From contig CM054158.1 in NCBI GenBank assembly GCA_028751875.1, positions 5,871,550 through 5,935,549 of the forward strand: a stretch of DNA of 64,000 bases, written 5' to 3'. A model generated the notes under the pieces. The model saw only the letters and a program-made list of their open reading frames with translations, did no database searches and had not been told where the DNA came from. How positions within the stretch are numbered: position 1 is the stretch's first letter; every line of letters starts with the position of its first letter. This DNA is from Rapana venosa. Taxonomy: Eukaryota > Mollusca > Gastropoda > Neogastropoda > Muricidae. Position numbers and translations under genes: made by a program. Shown here in pieces: positions 45,982-58,094 of this stretch.

Positions 45982-46054
45982 GCCGGAATAGCTCAGTTGG
46001 GAGATCGTTAGACTGAAGATCTAAAGGTCCCTGGTTCAATCCCGGGTTCCGGCA
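45982..46054 (+). tRNA. tRNA-Phe (GAA), one D-stem change
   Basis: 73 nt, consensus except G24 to T in the D stem 3' strand (GATC for GAGC), which unpairs C11. Other arms and both promoter boxes are intact. Could still be transcribed; tRNA quality is uncertain. Confidence 0.8.
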
Positions 46055-46198
46055 CAGAACATAATCCTCCGGCGGTTGACAATTTTTTTTTCTTGGTTTT
46101 CATTTTTTTGGTTGATTTCATTATGGTGATGATTATAATGGTTATTTTCATTTTGCTTTGAAAGAAATTTTAAAACCATTTACTGCAAGAAGTAGGAG

Positions 46199-46278
46199 TT
46201 CACTGTTCACTGTTCACTGGTCCGTAACCCACCAGGGTCGTAGGGGCGCTGCATGGTGGACGAACGGTGGACCAGCTG
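46199..46278 (-). mobile_element. Short LINE 3'-tail insertion
   Basis: Third copy of the insertion described at 25015, with three AGTGAAC heptamers on the minus strand and GTAGGAG-type flanks. Confidence 0.65.
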
Positions 46279-46669
46279 GAGTAGGAGTAGGGTTTGTTAA
46301 AATCAAGTTCTTTTGCTTACCAAAAATGACAATAGGACTGACAGTGAGAGTGAAAAATTCAATCTTCTTTGATGCTGAATGTGGAAGTTGTGATGGACTT
46401 TGCATACCCCCCTCCTCCCCCCCCCCCCCCAATTAAAAAAAAAATCAGTTAATAGAATAGCCTAATGTTTAGGTAATGTTGTGTGTTGTGATGAAACATC
46501 CTCCACAGAGTCAAAATAGGCCTAGGTAGATTTTATTCAACTTCTGAGATAAAAAAAGGAGTGTATTGTGTGTTTTATTGGAAGTTGCATCAGTAGACAG
46601 ATACTTGGGAACTGCTCTAATACTTTAATAGGCATTGACTTTGATTTTATTTGATTTTTAAAAATTTTA

Positions 46670-47013
46670 TTCTTTTATATTGAGGATAATGGAATAAACG
46701 CTTATGTGCTTTTTTTTTTACTTCCAGTTCCCGTGTGTATGGGTTTTACACATTCTGTCATCTGTTCCCACTGGCACACACTGGCCTGCTCTTATGAAAA
46801 GCGGAACAGGATTTAATGTGTGCACAAGATGTTCGGCGTGCGTTTGTACAAGGAGCCTTGGTTTATAGTCTCATCAGAAGGACTTTGGGGGAGAGTTGAG
46901 TCTCTGCACTGATGTTAACTCCAGAGGAAAATATCCCCTTGAACGGGAATCAAACCGGTTTCGTCAGATTGCGAGTGCAATGTTCTAACCACTAGGCTAT
47001 CCCGTCTCTTTAA
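46670..47013 (-). mobile_element. SINE-A, array unit copy
   Basis: Clean antisense copy of the subtype seen at 43311; head GGCTATCCCGTCTCTTTAAA. Confidence 0.88.
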
Positions 47014-47123
47014 AGGCATTAACTGTTAATGTAGATCCATGCTTCACTTTTACTTACATTACTCACCACCTCTTTCAACAGTCACAACACATAAACAAAT
47101 AAATGAACGAAAACCTGATGGAA

Positions 47124-47154
<31 letters not shown>

Positions 47155-47538
47155 ACAACTTACTTTTACCTCCAGTTCGTTTCAACAAACAAACCAAACA
47201 AAGAAATAAACAAACCTGACAAAACCAGAGCCAAAGAAAGTGTTGTTGGTGTTGTTGGTGTTGTTGTATGTTTCCCATCTCAACAGTCTGGGGGTCACCC
47301 AGAATGTGCTCTGTGACTGGCTCATCCCACCTGGGAATCACTGTGAGATGGAAATGGCACACTGGATGGGAAGTTTGCCTGTAGGACTGTTTTTCAGTAC
47401 CTGGTCATATAGGCAGCCATACTCTGACTTCAGATGATTTGTCTCCTTTTAAAGAGGAGAGTGCAGGTTGTTATGTTAAGAGCTTGTCCCATGCTGAAGG
47501 CAATCTCAACATATCACAACATAACACCATTTTAGTGT

Positions 47539-47568
47539 AGGTCCCTGGTTCAATCCCAGGTTCCGGCA
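47539..47568 (+). pseudogene. tRNA-Phe 3' remnant (30 nt)
   Basis: Same deletion junction as 44284, with one substitution (CCCAGG for CCCGGG). Confidence 0.85.
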
Positions 47569-48097
47569 CCGAACATAATCCGGCGGTTGACAATTATTTT
47601 TTCTTGGTTTTAATTTTTTTAGTTGGTTTCATTATGGTGATAATAATGATGATTATTTTCATTTTGTGTCAAAAGACATTTAAAAAAACTTTTATTGCTG
47701 GAAGTAGGAGTGTGATTTGTTAAAATCAAGTTCTTATGATTATCAAAAATGACAATAGGAATGACAGTGGGAGTGAAAAATTCAATCTTCTGAATGTTGA
47801 AGTTGTCATTGACTTAGCATACCTCCCTCTCCCCCCCCCCCCCCCCTAATCTGTAATTTTTTTTTTAATCAGTCAAGAGAATACCCTAATGTTTATGTAA
47901 TGTTGTGTGTTTTTATGAAACCTCCTCCACCAAGTCAAAATAGGCCTAGGTAGATTCTATTCAACTTCTGAGATAAAAACAAAAAAAATTGAGTGTATTA
48001 TTTGTTTTATTGGAAGTTGCATCAGTAGACAGATACTTGGGAACTGCTCTAATACTTTAATAGGCATTGACTTTGATTTGATTTGATGTTTTGATTA

Positions 48098-48440
48098 TAT
48101 TCTTTTATATTGAGGATAATGGAATAAGCACTTATGTGCTTTTTTACTTCCAGTCCCTGTGTGTATGCGGTTTTGTACATTCTGTCATCTGTTCCCACTG
48201 GCACACAATGGCCTGCTCTTATGAAAAGCGGAATAGGATTTAACATGTGGGCAAGATGTTCTGCGTGTCTTCGCACACGGGGCCATGGTTTATAGTCTAA
48301 TCAGAAGGACTTTAGGGGAGAGTTGAGTCTCTGCACTGATGTTAACTGCAGAGGAAAATATCCCCTTGAAGGGAAAAGAACCCGTGTCATCAGTTTGCGA
48401 GCACAAAGTTCTAACCACTAGGATATCCTGTCTATAAAGG
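48098..48440 (-). mobile_element. SINE-A, array unit copy
   Basis: Clean antisense copy with the AGGATATCCTGTCTATAAAG head variant shared with 44841-45180. Confidence 0.87.
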
Positions 48441-49238
48441 CATTAACTGTTAATGTAGATCATGTTTGGGTTATAGTTACATTACTCACCACCTCTGGAA
48501 CAGTCACAACTCATAAAGAAATAAATGAACGAAAACCTGATGGACCCCCCTCCCCCCCTAACACACACACACACACACACACAACAACTTACTTTTACCT
48601 CCAGTTCGTTTCAACAAACAAACAAAACAAAGAAATAAACAAACCTCACAAAACCAAAGCCAAAAAAAGTGTTGTTGGTGTTGTTGTTGTTGTTGTTGTT
48701 GTTGTATGTTTCCCATCTCAACAGTCTGGGGGTCACCCAGAATGTGCTCTGTGACTGGCTCATCCCACCTGGGAATCACTGGAGGAAATTTGGGCACACT
48801 GGATGGGAAGTTTGCCTGTAGACTGTTTTTCCAGTACCTCGTCATATAGGCAGCTGTACTCTGACTTCAGATGATTTGTCTCCTTTAAAAAGGAGAGTGC
48901 AGGTGTTATGTTAAGAGCTTGTCCCAGGGCTGAAGGCAATCTCCCATATCACAACATAACAACCATTTTAGTGTAGCCTTAGCAATTACTGACATCAGTA
49001 ACTGACACAGCTTTTGGACTGGCCATGAAATGAGACAATGAGTGGAAATGAGACAAAAGAAAACCATAACCCAAATCAAACAATAACAACACAAAGCAGT
49101 GCTTGGGCTCAGCATTAATGTGAGGGGAAAAAATCCTGATATCGCCCAGAATAGTTATAAAAAAATTCTTATGACTTCCCTGGATACGTGAGTGCAAGAA
49201 GCAGTGATCACAGTGGGGCTATGGCCTGATGATTGTCA

Positions 49239-49310
49239 GCCGGAATAGCTCAGTTAGAGAGCGTTAGACTGAAGATCTAAAGGTCCCTGGTTCAATCCCG
49301 GGTTCCGGCA
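49239..49310 (+). tRNA. tRNA-Phe (GAA), D-loop deletion
   Basis: 72 nt; consensus except the D loop, AGTTAGA in place of AGTTGGGA, which removes part of the conserved G18-G19 pair needed for tertiary contact with the T loop. A box is weakened. Possibly non-functional or a sequencing indel. Confidence 0.75.
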
Positions 49311-49454
49311 CGGAACATAATCCTCCGGCGGTTGACAATTTTTTTTTCTTGGTTTTCATTTTTTTGGTTGGTTTCATTATGGTGATGATTATAATGGTTA
49401 TTTTCATTTTGCTTTCAAAGAAATTTTAAAACCTTTTACTGCAAGAAGTAGGAG

Positions 49455-49528
49455 TTCACTGTTCACTGGTCCCGTAACCCGCCAGGGTCGTAGGGGCGCT
49501 GCATGGTGGATGAACGGTGGACCAGCTG
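49455..49528 (-). mobile_element. Short LINE 3'-tail insertion
   Basis: Fourth copy of the insertion, with two heptamers instead of three and a GATGAACGG variant. Confidence 0.62.
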
Positions 49529-49929
49529 GAGTAGGAGTAGGGTTTGTTAAAATAAAGTTCTTTTGCTTACCAAAAATGACAATAGGACTGACAGTGAGAG
49601 TGAAACATTCAATCTTCTTTGATGCTGAATGTGGAAGTTGTCATGGACTTTGCATACCCACCTCCTCCCCCCCTCCCCCACAATTTAAAAAAAAAATCAG
49701 TTAATAGAATAGCCTAATGTTTAGGTAATGTTGTGTGTTGTGATGAAACCTGCTCCACAGAGTCAAAATAGGCCTAGGTAGATTTTATTCAACTTCTGAG
49801 ATAAAAACAAAAAAATTTGAATGTATTATGTGTTTTATTGGAAGTTGCATCAGTAGACAGATACTCAGAAATTGTTCTAATACTTCAATAGGCATTGACT
49901 TTGATTTGATTTGATTTTTTGTACTTTAT

Positions 49930-50274
49930 TCTTTTATATTGAGGATAATGGAATAAGCACTTATTTGCTTTTTTACTTCCAGTCCCCGTGTGTATGCGGT
50001 TTTGTACATTTTGTCATCTGTTCCCACTGGCACACAATGGCCTACTCTTATGAAAAGCAGAACATGATTTAGAATGTGGGCAAGATGTTCTGCATGTGTT
50101 CGCACATGAGGCCTTGGTTTATAGTCTCATCTGAAGGACTTTTGGGGAGAGTGGATTCTCTGCACTGATGTTAACTCTAGAGGAAAATATCCCCTTGAAC
50201 GGGAATCAAACCCGTTTTGGTCAGATTGTGAGTGCAATGTTCTAACCACTAGGCTATCCCTTCTCTTTAAAGGC
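49930..50274 (-). mobile_element. SINE-A, array unit copy
   Basis: Clean antisense copy from TTATATTGAGGATAATGG to GGCTATCCCTTCTCTTTAAA. Confidence 0.88.
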
Positions 50275-51063
50275 ATTAACTGTTAATGTAGATCAATGCT
50301 TCACTTTTACTTACATTACTCACCACCTCTTTCAACAGTCACAACCCATAAAGAAATAAATGAACAAAAACCTGATGGACCTTCCCCCACCCCTACACAC
50401 ACACACCAACTTACTTTTACCTCCAGTTGTTTCACCAAACAAACCAAACAAAGAAATAAACAAACCTGACAAAAGCAGAGCCAAAGAAAGTGTTGGTGTT
50501 GTTGGTGTTGTTGTTGTTGTATGTTTCTCATCTCAACAGTCTGGGGGTCACCCAGAATGTACTCTGTGACTGGCTCATCCAACCTGGGAATCACTGTGAG
50601 ATTGACATTGCATACTGGATGGGAAGTTTGCCTGTAGGACTGTTTTTCAGTACCTGGTCATATAGGCAACCGTACTCTGACTTCAGATGATTTGTCTCCT
50701 TTTAAAGAGAAGAGTGCAGGTTGTTATGTTAAGAGCTTGTCCCATACTGAAGGCAATCTCAACATATCACAACATAAGAACATTTTAGTGTAGGCCTTAG
50801 CAATTAGCTGACATCAGTAACTGACACAGCTTTTGGCCTGGGCCATGAAATGAGACAATGAGTGGAAATGAGACAAAAGAAACCATAACAAATCAAAACA
50901 ATAACAACAACACAAGGTAAGTTCTTGGGCTCAGCAGTTAATGTTAGGGGAAATAATCCTGATATCGTCAGTAATAGTTATAAAGAAAAATCTTATGACT
51001 TCCCTTGGATACGTGAGTGCAAGAAGGCAGTGATCACATTGTGCTATGGCCTGGTGATTGTCA

Positions 51064-51136
51064 GCCGGAATAGCTCAGTTGGGAGAGCGTTAGACTGAAG
51101 ATCTAAAGGTCCCTGGTTCAATCCCGGGTTCCGGCA
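51064..51136 (+). tRNA. tRNA-Phe (GAA)
   Basis: Exact 73-nt consensus: all four stems pair, anticodon GAA, A box TAGCTCAGTTGG, B box GGTTCAATCCC. First of three consecutive intact copies spaced about 1.76 kb apart. Confidence 0.93.
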
Positions 51137-51162
51137 GGGAACATAATCTGGTGGTTGACAAG

Positions 51163-51169
51163 TTTTTTT
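51163..51169 (+). terminator. Pol III T-run terminator (reference copy)
   Basis: Seven Ts followed by CTTCTT, 26 bases past the tRNA-Phe 3' end. A T-run sits at the same place after every tRNA copy in the array. It is further downstream than usual for a tRNA gene, so a precursor with a trailer of about 25-35 nt is predicted. Confidence 0.65.
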
Positions 51170-51660
51170 CTTCTTGGTTTTCATTTTTTTGGTTGGTTTC
51201 ATTATGGTGATGATTATAATGGTTATTTTCATTTTGCTTTCAAAGAAATTTTAAAACCTTTTACAGCAAGAAGGAGGAGTGGGGTTTGTTAAAATCAAGT
51301 TCTTTTGCTTACCAAAAATGACAATAGGACTGACAGTGAGAGTGAAAAATTCAATCTTCACTGATGCTGAATGTGGAAGTTGTCATGGACTTTGCATACC
51401 CACCTCCCCCCCCCCCCCAAATAAAAAAAAAATCAGTTAATAGAATAGCCTAATCTTTAGGTTATGTTGTGTTAAACCTCCTCCACCAAGTCAAAATAGG
51501 CCTAGGTAGATTCTATTCAACTTCTGAGATAAAAACAAAAAAATTGGTGTGTATTATCTGTTTTATTGGAAGTTGCATCAGTAGACAGATACTTGGGAAC
51601 TGCTCTAATACTTTAATAGGCATTGACTTTGATTTTATTTGATTTTTTGTATTTTACTTT

Positions 51661-52001
51661 TTTTATATTGAGGATAATGGAATAAGCACTTATGTGCTTT
51701 TTTACTTCCAGTCCCTGTGTGTATGCAGTTTTGTACATTCTGTTATCTGTTCCAACTGGCACACAATGGCCTACTCTTATGAAAAGCAGAACATGATTTA
51801 ACATGTAAGCAAGATGTACTATGTGCGTTCGCACACGAGGCCTTGGTTTATAGTCTCATCAGAAGGACTTTAGGGGAGAGTGGATTCTCTGCACTGATGT
51901 TAACTCCAGAGGAAAATATCCCCTTGAACAGGAATCAAACCGGTTTCGTCAGATTGCGAGGGCAATGTTCTAACAACTAGGCTATCCCATTTCTTTAAAG
52001 G
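51661..52001 (-). mobile_element. SINE-A, array unit copy
   Basis: Clean antisense copy. Minus-strand order: tRNA-like head (GGGATAGCC..TAG), B box, ACATCAGTGCAGAGAATCC, GACTATAAACCAAGGCC, GGCCATTGTGTGCCAGTTGG, CATACACACAGGGACTGG, GCACATAAGTGCTTATTCC and tail ATTATCCTCAATATAAA. Confidence 0.9.
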
Positions 52002-52236
52002 CATTAACTGTTAATGTAGATCCATGCTTCACTTTTACTTACATTACTCACCACCTCTGTCAACAGACACAACACATAAAGAAATAAATGAACAAAAACC
52101 TGATTTTTCCCCCCCCCCCCCCCCCCCTACACACACACACACCAACTTACTTTTACCTCCAGTTCGTTTCAACAAACAAACCAAACAAAGAAATAAACAA
52201 ACCTGACAAAACCAAAGCCAAAGAAAGTGTTGTTAG

Positions 52237-52269
<33 letters not shown>

Positions 52270-52819
52270 ATGTTTCTCATCTCAACAGGCTGGGGGTCAC
52301 CCAGATTGTGCTCTGCAACTGGCTCATCCCACCTGGGAATCACTGTGAGATGGAAATTGCACTCTGGATGGGAAGTTTTCCTGTAGGACTGTTTTTCAGT
52401 ACCTCCTCATATAGGCAGCTGTACTCTGACTTCAGATGATTTTTCTCCTTTTAAAGAGGAGAGTGCAGGTTGTTATGTTAAGAGCTTGTCCCATTCTGAA
52501 GGCAATCTCAACATATCACAACATAACAACATTTTTTAGTGTAGGCCTTAGCAATTAGCTGTCATCAGTAACTGACACAGCTTTTGGCCTGGGCCATGAA
52601 ATGAGACAATGAGTGGAAATGAGACAAAAGAAAACCATAACAAATCAAAACAATAACAACAACACAAAGCAGGTGCTTGGGCTCAGCAGTTCATGTGAGG
52701 GGAAATAATCCTGATATCGTCAATAAATAGTTATAAAGAAAATTCTTATGACTTCCCTTTGGGATTCGTGAGTGCAAAAAGGGCAGTGATCACAGTGTGC
52801 TATGGCCTGATGATTGTCA

Positions 52820-52892
52820 GCCGGAATAGCTCAGTTGGGAGAGCGTTAGACTGAAGATCTAAAGGTCCCTGGTTCAATCCCGGGTTCCGGCA
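52820..52892 (+). tRNA. tRNA-Phe (GAA)
   Basis: Exact 73-nt consensus with intact cloverleaf and internal promoter. T-run about 24 bases downstream. Confidence 0.93.
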
Positions 52893-53427
52893 GGGAACAT
52901 AATCCGGTGGTTGACATTTTTTTTCTTCTTGGTTTTCATTTTTTTGGTTGGTTTCATTATGGTGATGATTATAATGGTTATTTTCATTTTGCTTTCAAAG
53001 AAATGTTTAAACCTTTTACATCAAGAAGTAGGAGTAGGGTTTGTTACATCCAAGTTCTTTTGCTTACCAAAAATGACAATAGGACTGATAGTGAGAGTGA
53101 AAAATTCCATCTTCATTGATGCTGAGTGTGGAAGTTGTCATGAACTTTCCATACCCACCTCCTCCCCCCCCCCCCCCCACAATTAAAAAAAAAATTAGTT
53201 AATACAATAGCCTAATGTTTAGGTAATGTTGTGTGTTGTGGTGAAACCTCCTCCACCAAGTCAAAATAGGCATAGGTAGATTCTATTCAACTTCTGAGAT
53301 AAAAACAAAAAAATTGGAGTGTATTATCTGTTTTATTGGAAGTTGTATCAGTAGACAGATACTTGGGAACTGCTCTAATAATTTAATAGGCATTGACTTT
53401 GATTTGATTTGATTTTTTGTATTTTAT

Positions 53428-53770
53428 TCTTTTATATTGAGGATAATGGAATAAGCACTTATGTACTTTTTTTTTACTTCCAGTCCCCGTGTGTATGCGG
53501 TTTTGTACATTGTGTCATCTGTTCCCACTGGCACACAATGGCCTACTCTTATGAAAAGCAGAACATCATTTAACATGTGGGCAAGATGTCCTTCGTGCGT
53601 TCGGACACGGGCATTGGTTTATAGTCTCATCCGAGGGACTTAGGGGAGAGTGGATTCTCTGCACTGATGTTAACTCCAGAGGAAAATATCCCCTTGAACG
53701 GGAATCGGACCCGTTTCGTCAGATTGCAAGCGCAAGGTTCTAACCACTAGGCTATCCCATCTCTTTAAAG
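53428..53770 (-). mobile_element. SINE-A, array unit copy
   Basis: Clean antisense copy from TTATATTGAGGATAATGG to GGCTATCCCATCTCTTTAAA; B-box region GGGTCCGATTCCCG on the minus strand. Confidence 0.88.
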
Positions 53771-54596
53771 GCATTAACTGTTAATGTAGATCCATGTTTG
53801 GCTTTTACTTACATTACTCACCACCTCTTTCAACAGACACAACACATAAACAAATAATTGATCAAAAACCTGATGGACCCCCCCCCCCCTCCCCACCCAC
53901 CACACACACACACAACTTACTTTTACCTCCAGTTCGTTTCAACAAACAAATCAAACAAAGAAATAAAACAAACCTAACAAAACCAGAGCCAAAGAAAGTG
54001 TTGTTGGTGTTGTTGTTGGTGTTGTTGGTGTTGTTGTTGTTGTTGTTGTTGTATGTTTCCCATCTCAACAGTCTGGGGGTCACCCAGAATGTGCTCTGTG
54101 ACTGGCTCATCCCACCTGGGAATCACTGTGAGATGGAAATGGCACACTGGATGGGAAGTTTGCCTGTAGGACTGTTTTTCAGTACCTCGTCATATAGGCA
54201 GCCGTACTCTGACTTCAGACCATTTGTCTCCTTTTAAAAAGGAGAGTGCAGGTTGTTATGTTAAGAGCTTGTCCCATACTGAAGGCAATCTCAGCATATC
54301 ACAACGTAACAACATTTTAATGTAGGCCTTAGCAATTAGCTCTCATCAGTAACTGACACGGCTTTTGGCCTGGGCCATGAAATGAGACAATGAGTGGAAA
54401 TTAGACAAAAGAAAACCATAACAAATCAAAACAATAACAACAACACAAAGCAGGTGCTTGGGCTCAGCAGTTCATGTGAGGGGAAATAATCCTGATATCG
54501 TCAGTAATAGTTATAAAGAAAATTCTTATGACTTCCCTTGGATTCGTGAGTGCAAGAAGGCAGTGATCACAGTGTGCTATGGCCTGATGATTGTCA

Positions 54597-54669
54597 GCCG
54601 GAATAGCTCAGTTGGGAGAGCGTTAGACTGAAGATCTAAAGGTCCCTGGTTCAATCCCGGGTTCCGGCA
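54597..54669 (+). tRNA. tRNA-Phe (GAA)
   Basis: Exact 73-nt consensus with intact cloverleaf and internal promoter. Its unit is interrupted about 500 bases downstream by I-like LINE copy 3. Confidence 0.93.
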
Positions 54670-55412
54670 GGGAACATAATCCGGTGGTTGACATTTTTTT
54701 TCTTCTTGGTTTTCATTTTTTTGGTTGGTTTCATTATGGTGATGATTATAATGGTTATTTTCATTTTGCTTTCAAAGAAATGTTTAAACCTTTTACATCA
54801 AGAAGTAGGAGTAGGGTTTGTTAAAATCAAGTTCTTTTGCTTACCAAAAATGACAATAGGACTGACAGTGTGAGAGTGAAAATTTCCATCTTCATTGATG
54901 CTGAATGTGGAAGTTGTCATGGACTTTGCATACCCCTCTCCTCGCCCCCCACCCCCTTTTTTAAAATCAGGTAATAGAATAGCGTAATGTTTAGGTAATG
55001 TTGTGTGTTGTGATGAAACCTCCTCCACCAAGTCAAAATAGGCCTAGGTAGATTCTATTCAACTTGTGAGATAAAAATAAAGGAGTGTATTATCTGTTTT
55101 ATTGGAAGTTGTATCAGTAGACAGATACTTGGGAACTGCTCTAATACTTTAATAGGCATTGACTTTGATTTCCCCCGTGAGGTTCCCGGGGTATGCTTGC
55201 AAAGCGAACATTGCAAGAATAGGGCCTCTGCCATCCAACCAGGGATGTCGTAAAAGGCGACTAAGGTGGACAAGGGAGCTGAAGTCAGAGGTGATGGGCC
55301 TAGCGGCGCTCCCGAGACAACCACATCACCATGCAACTATCGCCATAATGACACTTCGAGATCAGATTAACAGGAATGGTGCTCGCCCTGTGGGGATCCG
55401 CCAGGCAGGTGC

Positions 55413-56150
55413 ATGTGCCGGGCTCCGCGCCTCAAACGGAGTCCACCCAAGCGACTGGAGTCCCCTTTATCGTCCTGTGGAGCCAGGGGACGGGGAGGAC
55501 ATGCGAATGGCCGCAAGCCAAGCAAGACCAAGGAGACCCCTACCATCAACATCATGCAGTGGAACGCTGAAGGGTCAGCAACAAGACAACAGAGCTCTAA
55601 CACTTCCTACACGCTAACAAACATCCACGTGTGTTGTAAAGCAAGAGACACACCTGCAAGAGGGAAGCCACTAAAGATCCGCGGCTATCAGGTGTTTCGC
55701 AGTGATCGACAGGGTAGAAGAAAAGGTGGAGTACTGACACTAGTGAGGAACAACCTGAACCTAGTGAAACAAAGACGTACATGGAGGAAGCAGAGTACCA
55801 GACAGTGAAGATCACCACCAAGGACAGTAGCTTCACTGTCGTCAACTACTACTGCCCTGATGATAAGATCTAGCCCTAGATACCATCCAGGTCCCAGACA
55901 ACAGCTTTCCCCATCACTGGCGACTTCACAGCAGGTCCCAGAGTTGGGGATACAACCACCTTGACAAGCGAGGAGAAGAAGTAGAGGCATGGTAGGATGA
56001 ACACCGCCAATCCTCGTCAACGACCCCACCGACCCTCCTACCTTCTACTCGCGCCGCTGGAAGACCACCACCACCCCGGACCTGGCTCTCTGCACTGATG
56101 ACATCCACCAGAGGATCGGGAGAACAGTCCAAGATCAGCTTGGGGAAGTG
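55413..56150 (+). pseudogene. I-like LINE endonuclease domain, frameshifted
   Basis: Fragments over several frames: MQWNAEG (catalytic Asn strand) at about 55554, LKIRGYQVFRSDRQGRRKG at about 55670, ITGDF-type motif near 55913, a TFYSRRWKTTTTPDLAL-like block near 56040 and SDHRP near 56140 with the catalytic His. The family's QETH strand is broken by an indel near 55640 in this copy but intact in copies 1 and 2. Confidence 0.7.
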
Positions 56151-56753
56151 ACCACCGCCCCGTCATCCTCACAATCAGTGGAGAAGCAGAAACAGGGCAC
56201 AGACCTCAACCAAGATGGAAAATATAAGAAGGCCAAATGGGGACTCTTTGCCATCAGGACAAATGAACTGACTAACAACATTCAAGTAGAGGGACGAACA
56301 TCAACAACGTAGTGAAGGAATTCAACAAAAGCATCCTTCATGCAGCCAGGGAATGCATACCAAGGGGAGCAAGAAAAGACTACACTCCATACTGGACGGA
56401 CCAGCTTCAACAGGCACACGATGCAGTCACCGAAGCAAGAGAAGAAGTAAGAACAACCCGAATCAGGAGAACCACATCAGACTCCAAGAGAGCACGGCAA
56501 AATACCTGAGAACTAAACTAGAAAGCAAGAGACGGAGCTGGAGAGAGAAAACATCAAGCCTCAACATGGAAAAAGAACACAAACAAAGCTCTGGAGACTA
56601 ACACAGGCCCGAACGATGAAGGTACAAAGGGGCAGAAGATCACACTAGAAGAAGACGGCAGAACTCTGACGGGAAAGAGGGCAGCCAACAACCTTTGCCA
56701 AGAAGTACGCCAAAGAAAGCAATAACAACATCCCACAAAACCTACAGAAAGAA

Positions 56754-57218
56754 GTGAGAAAGGAAGAAAGAGACAGGAGAAAGAACTGTGAACAGGGTCA
56801 TGAGGCAATGGAACACAAGATCACCATGCCAGAACTCCTAAAAGCCATCAAGAAACTGAAGAAGAAGAAGTCACCAGGACCTGACAACATCACCAACGAG
56901 ATGATACAACACCAAGGCAACAATGCTCTCCAGAAGCTCTTGGACATCTTCAACTTGAGCTGGAACAGTGGTCAGATCCCCCAATGTTGGAAAGAGGCCA
57001 TCATGATCCCAGTACTGAAGAAGGGCAAGAACAAGAGCAAGGCCATCAGCTATCGCCCAATCAGCCTCACGAGTTGCCTCTGTAAGACCATGGAGCGCAT
57101 CGTCAACCTGCGCCTGCAACTCTACCTGGAGACTGAAAGCATCCTAGTCCTGAACAAGCCGGATTCCGTCAGTACAAAAGCACTGAAATCAAACAACTCA
57201 TCTTACTCAAATTTATAG
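56754..57218 (+). CDS. I-like LINE reverse transcriptase, N-terminal part
   Basis: 154 open codons with LLKAIKKLKKKKSPGPDNI (RT fingers), NLSWNSGQIPQCWKEAIMIP and YRPISLTSCLCKTMERIVN motifs. The frame breaks near LNKPDSVSTKALK, where the family normally reads an EQAGFR-type motif. The start Met is internal to the ORF. Confidence 0.7.
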   Translation: MRKEERDRRKNCEQGHEAMEHKITMPELLKAIKKLKKKKSPGPDNITNEMIQHQGNNALQKLLDIFNLSWNSGQIPQCWKEAIMIPVLKKGKNKSKAISYRPISLTSCLCKTMERIVNLRLQLYLETESILVLNKPDSVSTKALKSNNSSYSNL

Positions 57219-57348
57219 AGGATGCTTTTCCAGGCAAGAAGATGACCCTGGCAATCTTCATAGATCTACAAAAGGCCTTCGACAAGGTCTGGAAAGATGG
57301 ACTCCTTGTGAAGCTCCTACGCAGTGGCATTACCGGCAATATGTACCA

Positions 57349-57770
57349 GTGGACAAAATCCTACCCTTCCACAACCGACGAGCCAGAGTGATGGTGGACT
57401 GCCGCTGTGGCCGGAAGGTACTCCTGCGGCAAGGAGTACCTCAGGGAGGAGTACTCTCACCAACCCTGTTCGTGCTCTTCATTAATGATATGTGTCAGAG
57501 CTTCCCAAGGGAGTCCACGCAGCGCTTTATGCAGACGACCCGGTGCTCTGGTGCACGAGAGTAGTACGCTTCAAAAAGCAAACTACCGCATGCAGATGGC
57601 CCTGGATAAAGTTTCCGCATGGGCTGACAAGTGGTGTGTGTCCATTAACCGGGACAAGACCACAGGCACCCTCTTTACGCTCTCACCAAAAGCAAGCCCT
57701 GGACGCCTCACCTTGGCAACACGACCCTCAAGATGGAAGACCAACAGACATACCTTGGGGTCACATATGA
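57349..57770 (+). pseudogene. I-like LINE reverse transcriptase palm, frameshifted
   Basis: GVPQGGVLSPTLFVLFINDM is in the frame starting at 57349; the catalytic ALYADDPVLW (Y-A-D-D) falls in the frame starting at 57492. An indel near 57500-57520 separates them. A YLGVTYDKK-like segment follows near 57752. Confidence 0.75.
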
Positions 57771-58094
57771 CAAGAAGATGACCTGGAAACAACAACATCA
57801 CCCAGGCAGAAGGAAAAGCAAGGCGTAAGCTCAACATCATGCGCAAACTTGCAGGGACACAGTGGGGAGCCAATGAACACATCCTGAAATCATCTACCAG
57901 GCCACTGTACGACCCCATCTTGAGTACGATCAAACTCTTGGATGACAGCTGCCAAGACACATCGGGACACCCTGGACAAGGTACAGAACCAAGCCTTGAG
58001 AATCATCACAGGCGCGATGAAATCCACCCCCCTAGAGAAAATGAGCAGGTGAAATGGCATAGCTCCTCTCATCACCAGAAGGAAACAGAAGACG

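Larger units (their letters stand above)
42622..49238 (+). repeat. Dimeric higher-order repeat, two copies
   Basis: Two successive dimers (about 42622-45981 and 45982-49238, 3.36 and 3.26 kb). Each has a unit with the TTCACTG-type insertion after the tRNA followed by a unit whose tRNA is cut to its last 30 bases at the same junction (44284 and 47539). The second members share private features such as GATAATAATGATGATTATT and a C-run followed by TAATCTGTAA. Confidence 0.85.

Noticed and set aside
12782..54110. Gln/Asn-rich or Leu/Val-rich small proteins that recur in each array unit
   Set aside because: They come from the GTT tract and its flanks in six frames; sequence and length change with every indel.
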